This document shows, piece after piece, positions 7,958-16,014 of a stretch of 32,755 nucleotides of DNA (position 1 is the first letter of the stretch; every line of letters starts with the position of its first letter). A program made the translations under genes and the position numbers. The stretch comes from Streptomyces sp. Ru71 (GTDB taxonomy: Bacteria; Actinomycetota; Actinomycetes; Streptomycetales; Streptomycetaceae), in assembly GCF_002920535.1 (NCBI RefSeq), contig NZ_PQSS01000081.1, positions 1 to 32,755 on the forward strand, in the 5' to 3' direction. The notes under the pieces were generated by a model, which saw only the letters and a program-made list of their open reading frames with translations, had not been told where the DNA came from and made no database searches.

Positions 7958-10174
7958 ATGTCCGAGAACCCTGACGCAATCGTCACCGATCCCAAGACGG
8001 AGGGCGCGGGTGGCTGCCCGGTCGCGCACGGGCGCGCACCGCACCCTACGCAGGGCGGTGGCAACCGCCAGTGGTGGCCTGAGCGGCTCAATCTGAAGAT
8101 CCTCGCCAAGAACCCGGCCGTCGCCAACCCGATGGGCGAGGACTTCGACTACGCCGAGGCGTTCCAGAGCCTCGACCTGCCCGCCGTGAAGCGGGACATC
8201 GCCGAGGTGCTCACCACCTCGCAGGACTGGTGGCCCGCCGACTTCGGTCACTACGGCCCGCTGATCATCCGTATGGCCTGGCACAGCGCCGGCACCTACC
8301 GCATCAGCGACGGCCGCGGCGGCGCCGGCGCCGGCCAGCAGCGCTTCGCGCCGCTCAACAGCTGGCCGGACAACGCCAACCTGGACAAGGCCCGCCGCCT
8401 GCTGTGGCCGGTGAAGAAGAAGTACGGCAAGAGCCTGTCCTGGGCCGACCTGATGATCCTCGCCGGCAACGTGGCGCTGGAGTCCATGGGCTTCGAGACG
8501 TTCGGCTTCGGCGGCGGCCGCGCCGACGTGTGGGAGCCCGAGGAGGACGTCTACTGGGGTCCCGAGACGACCTGGCTCGGCGACGAGCGCTACAGCGGCG
8601 ACCGCGAGCTGGAGAACCCGCTCGGCGCGGTCCAGATGGGTCTGATCTACGTCAACCCCGAGGGCCCGAACGGCAACCCGGACCCGCTCGCCGCGGCCCG
8701 CGACATCCGCGAGACGTTCCGCCGCATGGCGATGAATGACGAGGAGACCGTCGCCCTGATCGCCGGCGGCCACACCTTCGGCAAGACCCACGGCGCCGGC
8801 CCGGCCGACCATGTCGGCAACGACCCCGAGGCCGCCTCCCTGGAGGAGCAGGGCCTGGGCTGGAAGTCCACCTACGGCACCGGCAAGGGCGCGGACACCA
8901 TCACCTCGGGTCTGGAGGTCACCTGGACCACCACCCCGACGCAGTGGAGCAACGGGTTCTTCAAGAACCTGTTCGAGTACGAGTACGAGCTGACCGAGTC
9001 CCCGGCCGGCGCGAAGCAGTGGGTGGCCAAGGACGCCCCGGAGATCGTCCCGGACGCGCACGACCCGTCGAAGAAGCACCGCCCGACGATGCTCACCACC
9101 GACCTGTCGCTGCGCTTCGACCCGATCTACGAGCCGATCTCCCGCCGGTTCTACGAGAACCCGCAGGAGTTCGCGGACGCCTTCGCCCGCGCCTGGTACA
9201 AGCTGACCCACCGTGACATGGGCCCGAAGTCGCTGTACCTCGGCCCGGAGGTCCCGGAGGAGACGCTGATCTGGCAGGACCCGCTGCCCGAGGCCGAGGG
9301 CGAGCCGATCGGCGCCGCCGACATCGCGGCCCTGAAGGCCAAGCTCCTCGACTCCGGTCTGACGGTCTCCCAGCTGGTCTCCACCGCCTGGGCGTCGGCC
9401 TCGACCTTCCGCGGCAGCGACAAGCGCGGCGGCGCCAACGGCGCCCGCATCCGCCTCGCCCCGCAGCGCGGCTGGGAGGTCAACGACCCCGACCAGCGCG
9501 CGCTGGTGCTGCGCACCCTTGAGGGCATCCAGCAGGAGTTCAACACCGGTGCCCGCAAGGTGTCCCTGGCCGACCTGATCGTGCTCGGCGGCTGCGCCGC
9601 CGTGGAGAAGGCCGCGAAGGACGCCGGCTTCGACATCGAGGTGCCCTTCACCCCGGGCCGCGTCGACGCGACCGAGGAGCACACCGACGTCGAGTCGTTC
9701 GAGGCGCTGGAGCCGACCGCGGACGGCTTCCGCAACTACCTCGGCAAGGGCAACCGCCTGCCGGCCGAGTACCTGCTGCTGGACCGGGCCAACCTGCTCA
9801 CCCTGAGCGCCCCGGAGATGACGGTCCTCGTCGGCGGCCTGCGCGTGCTGGGCGCCAACCACCAGCAGTCGCAGCTCGGTGTCTTCACCAAGACGCCGGG
9901 TGCTCTGACGAACGACTTCTTCGTCAACCTGCTGGACCTCGGTACGACGTGGAAGTCGACCAGCGAGGACCAGACCACGTTCGAGGGCCGGGACGCGGCC
10001 ACGGGCGAGCTGAAGTGGGCCGGCAGCCGCGCCGACCTGGTCTTCGGCTCGAACTCCGAGCTGCGCGCGCTCGCGGAGGTCTACGCGAGCGACGACGCGA
10101 AGGAGAAGTTCGTCAAGGACTTCGTCGCCGCCTGGGACAAGGTCATGAACCTCGACCGGTTCGACCTGGTCTGA
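7958..10174 (+). CDS. katG: Catalase-peroxidase KatG
   Basis: A 738-residue bifunctional haem enzyme that breaks down hydrogen peroxide and oxidises donor molecules. The full two-domain length of bacterial KatG is present. Distal residues Arg105, Trp108 and His109 lie in IIRMAWHSAGTYR. The Met-Tyr-Trp adduct partners are Trp108, Tyr231 (IYVNPEGPNG) and Met257 (FRRMAMNDEE). The proximal haem ligand is His272 in AGGHTFGKTHG. The C-terminal haem-less domain runs from about residue 430 to the end. GAAGGA precedes the ATG. It is transcribed with the Fur-type repressor upstream (known as cpeB in S. reticuli) and ends at a strong hairpin terminator. Confidence 0.97.
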   Translation: MSENPDAIVTDPKTEGAGGCPVAHGRAPHPTQGGGNRQWWPERLNLKILAKNPAVANPMGEDFDYAEAFQSLDLPAVKRDIAEVLTTSQDWWPADFGHYGPLIIRMAWHSAGTYRISDGRGGAGAGQQRFAPLNSWPDNANLDKARRLLWPVKKKYGKSLSWADLMILAGNVALESMGFETFGFGGGRADVWEPEEDVYWGPETTWLGDERYSGDRELENPLGAVQMGLIYVNPEGPNGNPDPLAAARDIRETFRRMAMNDEETVALIAGGHTFGKTHGAGPADHVGNDPEAASLEEQGLGWKSTYGTGKGADTITSGLEVTWTTTPTQWSNGFFKNLFEYEYELTESPAGAKQWVAKDAPEIVPDAHDPSKKHRPTMLTTDLSLRFDPIYEPISRRFYENPQEFADAFARAWYKLTHRDMGPKSLYLGPEVPEETLIWQDPLPEAEGEPIGAADIAALKAKLLDSGLTVSQLVSTAWASASTFRGSDKRGGANGARIRLAPQRGWEVNDPDQRALVLRTLEGIQQEFNTGARKVSLADLIVLGGCAAVEKAAKDAGFDIEVPFTPGRVDATEEHTDVESFEALEPTADGFRNYLGKGNRLPAEYLLLDRANLLTLSAPEMTVLVGGLRVLGANHQQSQLGVFTKTPGALTNDFFVNLLDLGTTWKSTSEDQTTFEGRDAATGELKWAGSRADLVFGSNSELRALAEVYASDDAKEKFVKDFVAAWDKVMNLDRFDLV

Positions 10175-10188
10175 TCGCACCAGCTCCC

Positions 10189-10222
10189 GCCGGGCCGGCC
10201 CTCGTGGCCGGCCCGGCCTTTT
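10189..10222 (+). terminator. Rho-independent terminator of furA-katG
   Basis: A perfect 12-bp stem, GCCGGGCCGGCC (10189-10200) with GGCCGGCCCGGC (10206-10217), a 5-base loop, then CTTTT. It lies 14 bases after the katG stop. Confidence 0.92.
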
Positions 10223-10286
10223 GCGCCCGCTCCTCGCCCGGAGTCGATCCCGGGACTGCCGTGTAGTAAGTTCCCTTTGAAAACTC

Positions 10287-10298
10287 ACTCGTTCGAGT
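10287..10298. promoter_or_regulatory. ACTCGTTCGAGT palindrome before the O-methyltransferase
   Basis: Arms ACTCG and CGAGT around TT, 17 bases before the GTG start and just ahead of the GGGGAG ribosome-binding site (10303-10308). It could be an operator or a small leader hairpin. No regulator gene is adjacent. Confidence 0.35.
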
Positions 10299-10314
10299 CA
10301 TCGGGGAGCCCGCC

Positions 10315-10983
10315 GTGCCGCAGGAGACGTGGACCGCTGTCGACGCCTACTTCAACGAGTTGCTCGTCGAGGAGGACGCCGCCCTGCGCGCTGCCGTGGC
10401 CGACGCGGACGCCGCGCGGCTGCCGGCCATTCAAGTGGCTCCCAACCAGGGCAAGTTGCTGCATCTGCTCGCCCGGATGAGCGGAGCCCGCACCGTCCTG
10501 GAGATCGGCACCCTGGCCGGCTACAGCACCATCTGGCTGGCCCGCGCGCTGCCCGCCGGCGGACGCGTGGTGACCCTGGAGGTGGACGAGCAGTGCGCCG
10601 CACTCGCCGCCGCCAACGTGGCCCGTGCCGGCCTTGAGGACGTCGTCGACATCCGCCTCGGCAAGGCCCTGGACACCCTGCCCCGGCTCGCGGCGGAGGG
10701 CGCCGGCCCCTTCGACCTCGTCTTCATCGACGCCGACAAGCCCTCCAACCCCGACTACCTCCAGTGGGCCCTGAAGCTGACCCGCCCCGGCAGCGTCATC
10801 GTCGGCGACAACGTCGTACGCGAAGGGGCCGTCACCGATGCCGACAGCACGGATCCGCGCGTGCAGGGCGTGCGCCGCTTCACCGAGCTCGTCGCCGCCC
10901 ACCCGCGGCTGACGGCGACGACTGTGCAGACCGTCGGGGAGAAGGGCTACGACGGCTTCACACTGGCGCTGGTGACCGACTAG
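10315..10983 (+). CDS. SAM-dependent O-methyltransferase (caffeoyl-CoA OMT family)
   Basis: A 222-residue class I methyltransferase. The SAM-binding motif VLEIGTLAGYSTIWLARAL lies at about residues 60-78, the acidic loop VTLEVDEQC at about 88-96, and the metal/substrate segment DLVFIDADKPSNPDYL at about 139-154, followed by IVGDNVVREGAV. These are hallmarks of the divalent-cation-dependent catechol/caffeoyl-CoA O-methyltransferase family (PF01596). It probably methylates a catechol-like hydroxyl; the natural substrate is unknown. The start is GTG at 10315 behind GGGGAG. The gene stands alone after the katG terminator and converges on the VOC gene. Confidence 0.9.
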   Translation: MPQETWTAVDAYFNELLVEEDAALRAAVADADAARLPAIQVAPNQGKLLHLLARMSGARTVLEIGTLAGYSTIWLARALPAGGRVVTLEVDEQCAALAAANVARAGLEDVVDIRLGKALDTLPRLAAEGAGPFDLVFIDADKPSNPDYLQWALKLTRPGSVIVGDNVVREGAVTDADSTDPRVQGVRRFTELVAAHPRLTATTVQTVGEKGYDGFTLALVTD

Positions 10984-10994
10984 GCGCCGGTCAC
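10972..10994. terminator. Short hairpin spanning both stops of convergent genes
   Basis: GTGACCG (10972-10978) pairs with CGGTCAC (10988-10994), a perfect 7-bp stem covering the ends of the methyltransferase (+) and VOC (-) genes, which are only 7 bases apart. It may terminate both transcripts; there is no T tract. Confidence 0.4.
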
Positions 10995-11383
10995 TGCGAC
11001 GGCCATCCGCCGTAAGGGACGGTGATCAGCTCCATGGCGTGGCCCGCGGGGTCCAGGAAGTACACCCCGCGGCCGCCGTCGTTGTGGTTGATCGTGCCCG
11101 GGTGGCGCTGGTGCGGATCGGCCCAGTGCTCGATGCCGCGCTCGGTGATCTTCGCGTACGCCGCGTCGAACTCCTTCTCGGAGACGAGGAAGGCGTAGTG
11201 CTGCGGCGTGATCCGCTCCGCCGGCGCGGTGGCGAAGTCCAGCGTGACGCCGTTGGCGAGCTGGACCGCGACGAACGGGCCCCACTCCCCGGCGATCTCC
11301 AGCCCCAGCAGTTCCGCGAAGAACTCGGCGGACTCGTGGTTGTCCCGTGCGTGGACGATGGTGTGATTCAACTCGATGGACAA
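10991..11383 (-). CDS. VOC/glyoxalase-superfamily protein
   Basis: A 130-residue protein with the vicinal-oxygen-chelate fold: two beta-alpha-beta-beta-beta units, starting IELNHTIVHARDNHESAEFF and ending with GRGVYFLDPAGHAMELITVPY. Candidate metal ligands are His5, the His in PQHYAF and the Glu in HAMELIT. Members include dioxygenases, glyoxalases and antibiotic-binding proteins, so function cannot be assigned. The start is placed at TTG (11383) because GGAGGC lies 6 bases ahead and the fold begins at once; the longer frame to 11419 would add 12 non-conserved residues and overlap this ribosome-binding site. Confidence 0.8.
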   Translation of the reverse strand: MSIELNHTIVHARDNHESAEFFAELLGLEIAGEWGPFVAVQLANGVTLDFATAPAERITPQHYAFLVSEKEFDAAYAKITERGIEHWADPHQRHPGTINHNDGGRGVYFLDPAGHAMELITVPYGGWPSQ

Positions 11384-11508
11384 GGAATGCCTCCAACAGG
11401 CATCTCCCGACACCTCCATGCCTCACCCGGCCGGTGACCGGCACGCGATGCCGCCGGCGATCTTAGCCACTCCTCCTCGAACGCGTGTGCGCGGGGAACG
11501 GTTTTCGG

Positions 11509-12300
11509 TCACGCCCCCTCCAGCGTCTCGCGCAGCCATCCGTGCAGCCAGGCCCCCGCCACCAGGAAGCCGCCGGCGCCCGCCGCCCACGGCCCGCCGT
11601 CCGTGTCGGAGACCCTCGCGCCCGCCTCGCGCGCGATCAGCGCCCCCGGCAGCAGATTGGTGTCGTCGCGGCCGTACTGCCAGAACGCGTCCAGGCGCCC
11701 GGCGGCGGTGTCGGCGATCTGCCAGGACGTGGGCCCGAGGTTGCGCACGGCCGCCACGTGCGGCAGGACGGCGGTGAGCGACCGGCCCGCCGCCCCCGCC
11801 ACCCCCGGCTGCCGCGCGACGAACGGCGGCTGGCTGGTCGCCACGACCGCGGCCGCCGGGTCCGCCTTGGCCGACGGGCCGATCGGGCGGCCGTCGCGCG
11901 TCGCGCCCTGCCCGAGCGCGGCGCGGTAGGTCTCCCTCAGCAGCGGCGCGTGCAGAACCGCCGCCACGGGCTCCGCGTCGCGCACCAGGGCCAGGCTCAC
12001 GCAGAACTGCGGGAGTCCTTGCATGTACTGCACCGCCCCGTCGATGACGTCGACGATCCACACCTCGCCCCGCGCCGGCACGGCGGCGAGGCTGTCCAGC
12101 TCCTCCGTCCACGCCACCCCCGGCCGCAGCCGGTCCAGGCGGCGGCGCAGCACCGCGGCCGGGGCCTCCTCCGCAGCCGCGAAGGCCGCGGCGAAACCGG
12201 CGAAGTCCGCGGCCGGGGCGGGCCGCGGAGCGGTCCTGAGCAGCTCGCCGGCCTCGTGCGCGGCGGCGGTCATCCCGTCGAGCAGGGCTGTGTACGTCAT
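11509..12300 (-). CDS. Inositol monophosphatase-like protein with altered catalytic residues
   Basis: A 263-residue protein of the IMPase/CysQ/FBPase fold. The first metal motif, normally DPIDGT, reads DVIDGA (84-89), so both aspartates stay but the threonine that activates the nucleophilic water is Ala89. WTEELDSL (64-71) supplies the usual acidic pair. The second motif, normally WDIAAGALI, reads TNLLPGALI (214-222), so the catalytic Asp is Asn215. AAGRLDAFW and REAGARVSD are normal family segments. It may be a low-activity or non-catalytic relative, or act on another substrate. The ATG at 12300 follows GGGAG; a much longer antisense frame upstream is not part of it. It is divergent from an Lrp-type regulator 105 bases away, which may control it. 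Confidence 0.8.
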   Translation of the reverse strand: MTYTALLDGMTAAAHEAGELLRTAPRPAPAADFAGFAAAFAAAEEAPAAVLRRRLDRLRPGVAWTEELDSLAAVPARGEVWIVDVIDGAVQYMQGLPQFCVSLALVRDAEPVAAVLHAPLLRETYRAALGQGATRDGRPIGPSAKADPAAAVVATSQPPFVARQPGVAGAAGRSLTAVLPHVAAVRNLGPTSWQIADTAAGRLDAFWQYGRDDTNLLPGALIAREAGARVSDTDGGPWAAGAGGFLVAGAWLHGWLRETLEGA

Positions 12301-12360
12301 CAGGGCTCCCGTGGGTGTCGTGGCGCTGTCCCGTCGCCACGATCCTGCGGCAGCCCGGGC

Positions 12361-12395
12361 GAACCCGTACGTTCGCGGCCTCATCGTTGAGCGAT
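12361..12395. promoter_or_regulatory. Two small palindromes in the IMPase/Lrp divergent region
   Basis: GAAC-N6-GTTC (12361-12374) and ATCG-N5-CGAT (12383-12395) lie between the divergent starts, the second just before the Lrp-type gene. They are plausible autoregulatory sites for that regulator, but short arms make chance likely. Confidence 0.3.
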
Positions 12396-12405
12396 ACTGA
12401 CAATC

Positions 12406-13377
12406 ATGAGCCCTGACATGGCGGATGTCGTACTCGACGAACGCGATCAGCGGCTGGTGGCCGCCCTGCAGTGCGACGGCCGGCTCACCGCCGAACGGGC
12501 CGGCGAGGTGCTGGGGATGAGCGCGCGCACCGTCCACCGGCGGTGGCAGGCCCTGATGGCCGAGGGTGCGTGCCGGGTGATCGCGCTGCCACCGCGCCCC
12601 GACCCGGCCGGCGCCCTGCTGCTGCGCATCCGCGTCCTCGGCGGCAAGCGCGACGCCCTCGCCGCCGCGCTCGCGGCCCGCCCGGACATCCCCTACGTCG
12701 ACCTGTCCGCGTCCGGCGACGAGATCCTCGCCGTCTCCTGGACCCGGCCCGGCAGCCGCGACCACCTGGTGTTCCGCGAACTGCCCGCGACACGCGCGGT
12801 CACCTCGGTCACCGCCGACACGATCCTGCACGTCTTCTCCGAGGCCGCCCACTGGCGGCACGACGTCCTGACAGCGGCCGAACGCTCGGCTCTCACCCCG
12901 GCACCGGCCCCCGTCTCCGGCACTCCCGACCAGGTCGACCTCGACCTCCTCGCCGCTCTGGAGGACGACGCCCGCGCGCCCGCCGCCGCCGTCGCCGCGC
13001 GCACCGGGCATCCGGAGTCCACCGTGCGCCGCCGTATCGCCCGGCTCGCCGCGAGCGGCCGGCTGCGCACGCATGTCGTGGTCGCCCCCGAGCGGCTCGG
13101 GCTGCCGATCGACGCCAACGTCATGCTGCGCGTCGCCCCCGACCGGCTGGACGCGGCCGGGCGCGCACTCGCCGCGCACCCCGCGGTGCACGGCGCGTTC
13201 GCGACCACGGGCACCGCCAACCTCCAGGCCGCCGTCTGGATGCGCGACCTGCAGCACCTGTACCGCTTCCTCACCCGCGACCTGGGCGCCCTGGGCGTCG
13301 ACGGCGCCGAGACGGTGATCATCGGGCAGGCCGTCAAGCGCCCCGGGAAGGCCCCGGGCGGCCGGGCGGCGCCGTGA
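12406..13377 (+). CDS. Double-domain Lrp/AsnC-family transcriptional regulator
   Basis: A 323-residue regulator made of two Lrp-like halves. The first helix-turn-helix is at about residues 8-58 (DERDQRLVAALQCDGRLTAE, MSARTVHRRWQALMAEG) followed by a ligand-type RAM fold. The second is at about 178-230 (QVDLDLLAALEDDARAPAAA, HPESTVRRRIARLAASG), again followed by a RAM-like region ending near residue 310. Ordinary Lrp proteins are about 150-160 residues; double versions occur in actinomycetes. They sense amino acids or related metabolites. The start is ATG at 12406; ATG at 12418 is an alternative. The divergent IMPase-like gene is the most likely target. Confidence 0.87.
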   Translation: MSPDMADVVLDERDQRLVAALQCDGRLTAERAGEVLGMSARTVHRRWQALMAEGACRVIALPPRPDPAGALLLRIRVLGGKRDALAAALAARPDIPYVDLSASGDEILAVSWTRPGSRDHLVFRELPATRAVTSVTADTILHVFSEAAHWRHDVLTAAERSALTPAPAPVSGTPDQVDLDLLAALEDDARAPAAAVAARTGHPESTVRRRIARLAASGRLRTHVVVAPERLGLPIDANVMLRVAPDRLDAAGRALAAHPAVHGAFATTGTANLQAAVWMRDLQHLYRFLTRDLGALGVDGAETVIIGQAVKRPGKAPGGRAAP

Positions 13378-13434
13378 TGCCGGAGCTGGGGCCCGGTGCC
13401 GTGGACATCAGAGCGAGTGGGTCGTTCCGGCAGG

Positions 13435-13751
13435 TCAGCGGTCCAGTTCCTCCTGGAGGGGCGTCTTCGGCACCTCCCGCAGATGCTGGGACTGGCCCGG
13501 CTTGCCGCCCGCGCGGGACTGCTCGGCTCGCTGCGCGGGGCTCAGACCCTGGTCGGAGTGCGGGTCCCCACGCACCGACCGGGTCACCTCGTCGCGATTG
13601 GCGTAGCGCTCCGCCGGGATCCCGCGCAGTGCCGCGACCACGTCCCGGGAGGCGCCCGAGTGCTGGGCGGCGTCGATCAGCTGGTCCTTGCTCGCGGGGT
13701 GGCGTCCTTCACGGCGTCGGCCACCTCACGTGCGCTCGTCGTGGGTTTCAT
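13435..13751 (-). pseudogene. DUF2795-domain gene with a one-base frameshift
   Basis: Read from the ATG at 13751 the frame gives MKPTTSAREVADAVKDATPR and stops after 24 codons. The adjacent frame then continues KDQLIDAAQHSGASRDVVAA and on through GIPAERYANRDEVTRSVRGD to EELDR, the DUF2795 fold typical of short Streptomyces proteins (about 105 residues). Adding one G to the run GGGG at 13696-13699 (C on the coding strand) joins the halves as ATPASKDQL without a stop. So either the gene is truly broken or a homopolymer base was miscalled. DUF2795 proteins have no firm biochemical role. It is divergent from the NCS1 permease. Confidence 0.8.
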
Positions 13752-13777
13752 GACCGCCGCTTCCCGGGGTTGAGGGG

Positions 13778-13816
13778 GTGAGTGTGTCGGGTAACCACCC
13801 GTGCGGCGGTACTCAC
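13778..13816. promoter_or_regulatory. Nested inverted repeats between DUF2795 and NCS1 genes
   Basis: GTGAGT (13778-13783) pairs with ACTCAC (13811-13816), enclosing CGGGT-AACC-ACCCG (13788-13801). It sits in the only regulatory space for the two divergent genes, so it may be an operator or a leader structure of the permease mRNA. It does not match a TPP riboswitch. Confidence 0.35.
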
Positions 13817-13839
13817 ACCTTCGAACAGGCAGGCCGACG

Positions 13840-15330
13840 ATGACGGAGCCCCTCGACATACCCCGGCCCGCCGGGGACCGGCCCCTGCGGGTCGAGACGC
13901 ACGGCCTCGACGTGATCGGCGACGCCGAGCGCAAGGGCGTCCCCCGGCAGCTGTTCTGGCCCTGGTTCGGGGCGAACGTGTCCATCCTCGGACTGAGCTA
14001 CGGCGCCTTCGCGCTCGGCTTCGGGATCTCCTTCTGGCAGGCGCTCGCCGCGGGGGCCGTCGGCATCGTCTTCTCGTTCCTGCTGTGCGGCTTCGTCGCG
14101 GTGGCCGGCAAACGCGGCTCCGCGCCCACGATGGTGCTCAGCCGGGCCGCCTACGGGGGGCGCGGCAACCGCCTGCCCGCCGTCGTCTCCTGGCTGCTCA
14201 CCGTCGGCTGGGAGACCGTCCTGGTCTCCCTGGCGAGCATGGCCACCGCCACCGTCTTCGACCGCCTCGGCCGGGGCGGCGGCACCGGCACCGAGGTCGT
14301 GGCGCTCGTCCTGGTGGGCGCGCTGACCGTGGCCGGCGGCGTCATGGGCTTCGACCTGATCATGCGGCTGCAGAGTGTGATCACCGTGGTCACGGGCGTG
14401 CTCACGGTGGTCTACGTCGTCCTGGTCGCCGACCACGTCCACTTCGGCGCCGTCACGGCCGTCCCGGCCGGCTCCGCGCAGGAGTTCATCGGCGCGCTGG
14501 TGTTCATGATGACCGGCTTCGGCCTGGGCTGGGTCAACGCCGCCGCCGACTACTCCCGCTACCTGCCGCGCCGCTCCTCGGGCCGCGCGGTGATCGGCTG
14601 GACGACGTTCGGCGCCTCGCTGGCCCCGCTGCTCCTGCTGGTCTTCGGACTGCTGCTGGCCGGCTCCTCCGGCAAGCTGAGCGAGGCCGTCGCCGCCGAC
14701 CCGATCGGCGCGCTGACCACCCTGCTGCCCACCTGGTTCCTGGTGCCCTTCGCCGTCGTCGCCGTCCTCGGCCTGGTGGGCGGAGCCGTGCTCGACATCT
14801 ACTCCTCGGGGCTCGCCCTGCTCGCGGCGGGCCTTCGCCTGCCGCGCCCGCTCGCCGCGCTCGTCGACGGCGTGCTGATGCTCGCGGGCTCGGTCTACAT
14901 CGTGTTCTTCGCCGACGACTTCCTCGGGCCGTTCATGGGCTTTTTGACCACCCTCGGCGTCCCCGTCGCCGCATGGTGCGGCATCGTCCTCGCCGACCTG
15001 CTGCTGCGCCGCCGCGACTACGACGAGCGGGACCTGTACCGGCCGCGGGGCCGCTACGGCGACGTACCGCCGCTGCCGTTGCTGCTCACCTTGTCCGCGA
15101 CCGCGCTCGGCTGGGGCCTGGTCACCAACACCAGCGCCGACTGGCTCGGCTGGCAGGGTTATCTTCTCGGACCGCTCGGTCTCGGCGGGCGCTCCGGCGC
15201 CTGGGCGTACGCCAACCTCGGCGTCCTCGCGGCCCTCGCGTTCGCCTTCCTCGGCACCCTCGCCACCGGCCGGCGCCGGGTGCGCGCCCAGGAGGCCGCG
15301 CGGCCGTCGGCCGAGGAGGTCGCCGTATGA
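13840..15330 (+). CDS. NCS1-family permease (purine/cytosine/allantoin type)
   Basis: A 496-residue inner-membrane transporter with about 12 hydrophobic segments. The N-terminal FWPWFGANVSILGLSYGAF and the following GKRGSAPTMVLSRAAYG match the nucleobase:cation symporter-1 family, which imports cytosine, purines, uracil, allantoin, hydantoins or thiamine. The region FGLGWVNAAADYSRYLPR is also characteristic. The ATG at 13840 precedes the first conserved residues; a GTG at 13801 is in frame. Its stop overlaps the start of a cysteine hydrolase (ATGA), so uptake and amide hydrolysis of one compound are probably linked. The substrate is not known. Confidence 0.88.
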   Translation: MTEPLDIPRPAGDRPLRVETHGLDVIGDAERKGVPRQLFWPWFGANVSILGLSYGAFALGFGISFWQALAAGAVGIVFSFLLCGFVAVAGKRGSAPTMVLSRAAYGGRGNRLPAVVSWLLTVGWETVLVSLASMATATVFDRLGRGGGTGTEVVALVLVGALTVAGGVMGFDLIMRLQSVITVVTGVLTVVYVVLVADHVHFGAVTAVPAGSAQEFIGALVFMMTGFGLGWVNAAADYSRYLPRRSSGRAVIGWTTFGASLAPLLLLVFGLLLAGSSGKLSEAVAADPIGALTTLLPTWFLVPFAVVAVLGLVGGAVLDIYSSGLALLAAGLRLPRPLAALVDGVLMLAGSVYIVFFADDFLGPFMGFLTTLGVPVAAWCGIVLADLLLRRRDYDERDLYRPRGRYGDVPPLPLLLTLSATALGWGLVTNTSADWLGWQGYLLGPLGLGGRSGAWAYANLGVLAALAFAFLGTLATGRRRVRAQEAARPSAEEVAV

Positions 15331-15923
15331 GCGAGGTGAGCGGGCTGCTGGCCGTCATCGACATGCAGCGGGTGTTCGCCGAGCCGGACAGCCCCTGGGC
15401 CGCCCCGCGTTTCGCCGAGGCGGCGGCAGGGGTACGGCGGCTGCTGCCGGCCTTCGGTGACCGTGTCGTCTTCACCCGCTTCCTGGCCCCGGACGAGCCG
15501 GCCGGCGCCTGGCGGGACTACTACGCGCGGTGGCCGTTCGCGCTGCAGCCGCCACACGCGCCGCTGTGGCGGCTGACGGACGAGTTCGCCTCCGTGGCCC
15601 GGCACGTCGTGGACGCCACCACCTTCGGCAAGTGGACGCCGCGGCTCGCCGAGCTGGCCGGCCCGGCGGGGCGGCTCGTCCTGGCCGGGGTCAGCACCGA
15701 CTGCTGTGTGCTGTCCACCGCGCTGGCAGCCGCCGACGCCGGGGTGGAGGTGCTGGTCGCGGCGGACGCCTGCGCGGGCGCCGACGACGACGCGCACGCC
15801 AGGGCGCTGCACCTGCTGGACCTGTACCGGCCGCTGGTCCGCGTCACCACCGTCGGGGAGCTGCTGCGCGAGCCGCCCGCTCCCGACCGGCCGCGCGCGA
15901 TCGGTCACCGACCAGGGGAATGA
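15327..15923 (+). CDS. Isochorismatase-fold cysteine hydrolase
   Basis: A 198-residue cytoplasmic hydrolase. The catalytic triad is visible: Asp12 (AVIDMQ), Lys102 (TTFGKWTP) and Cys127 in GVSTDCCVLST, with Cys126 next to it. This family contains nicotinamidases, N-carbamoylsarcosine and ureidoacrylate amidohydrolases, biuret hydrolase and isochorismatases. Its start codon overlaps the stop of the NCS1 permease by four bases, so it is translationally coupled. With a nucleobase/ureide-type importer as partner, an amidohydrolase for an imported nitrogen compound is the best inference; nicotinamidase or another amidase cannot be excluded. Confidence 0.88.
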   Translation: MSEVSGLLAVIDMQRVFAEPDSPWAAPRFAEAAAGVRRLLPAFGDRVVFTRFLAPDEPAGAWRDYYARWPFALQPPHAPLWRLTDEFASVARHVVDATTFGKWTPRLAELAGPAGRLVLAGVSTDCCVLSTALAAADAGVEVLVAADACAGADDDAHARALHLLDLYRPLVRVTTVGELLREPPAPDRPRAIGHRPGE

Positions 15924-16014
15924 TCCCCTCCGGGTCGGGTACGCGTCGCCCGACCGGGCCTGGGAGCTGTCACCCGCGACGGCCCGTACCACCGCTGCGA
16001 CCAGGGAAGACACC

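Noticed and set aside
7877..10288. Minus-strand open frame of 803 codons opposite katG
   Set aside because: KatG motifs on the plus strand are complete and the antisense product has no recognisable domain.
12301..13257. N-terminal extension of the IMPase-like protein across the Lrp gene
   Set aside because: It is antisense to a well-supported regulator, and the ATG at 12300 has a good ribosome-binding site.
13752..13839. TPP riboswitch ahead of the NCS1 permease
   Set aside because: The CTGAGA and ACCTGA thi-box segments are absent; only generic inverted repeats are present.
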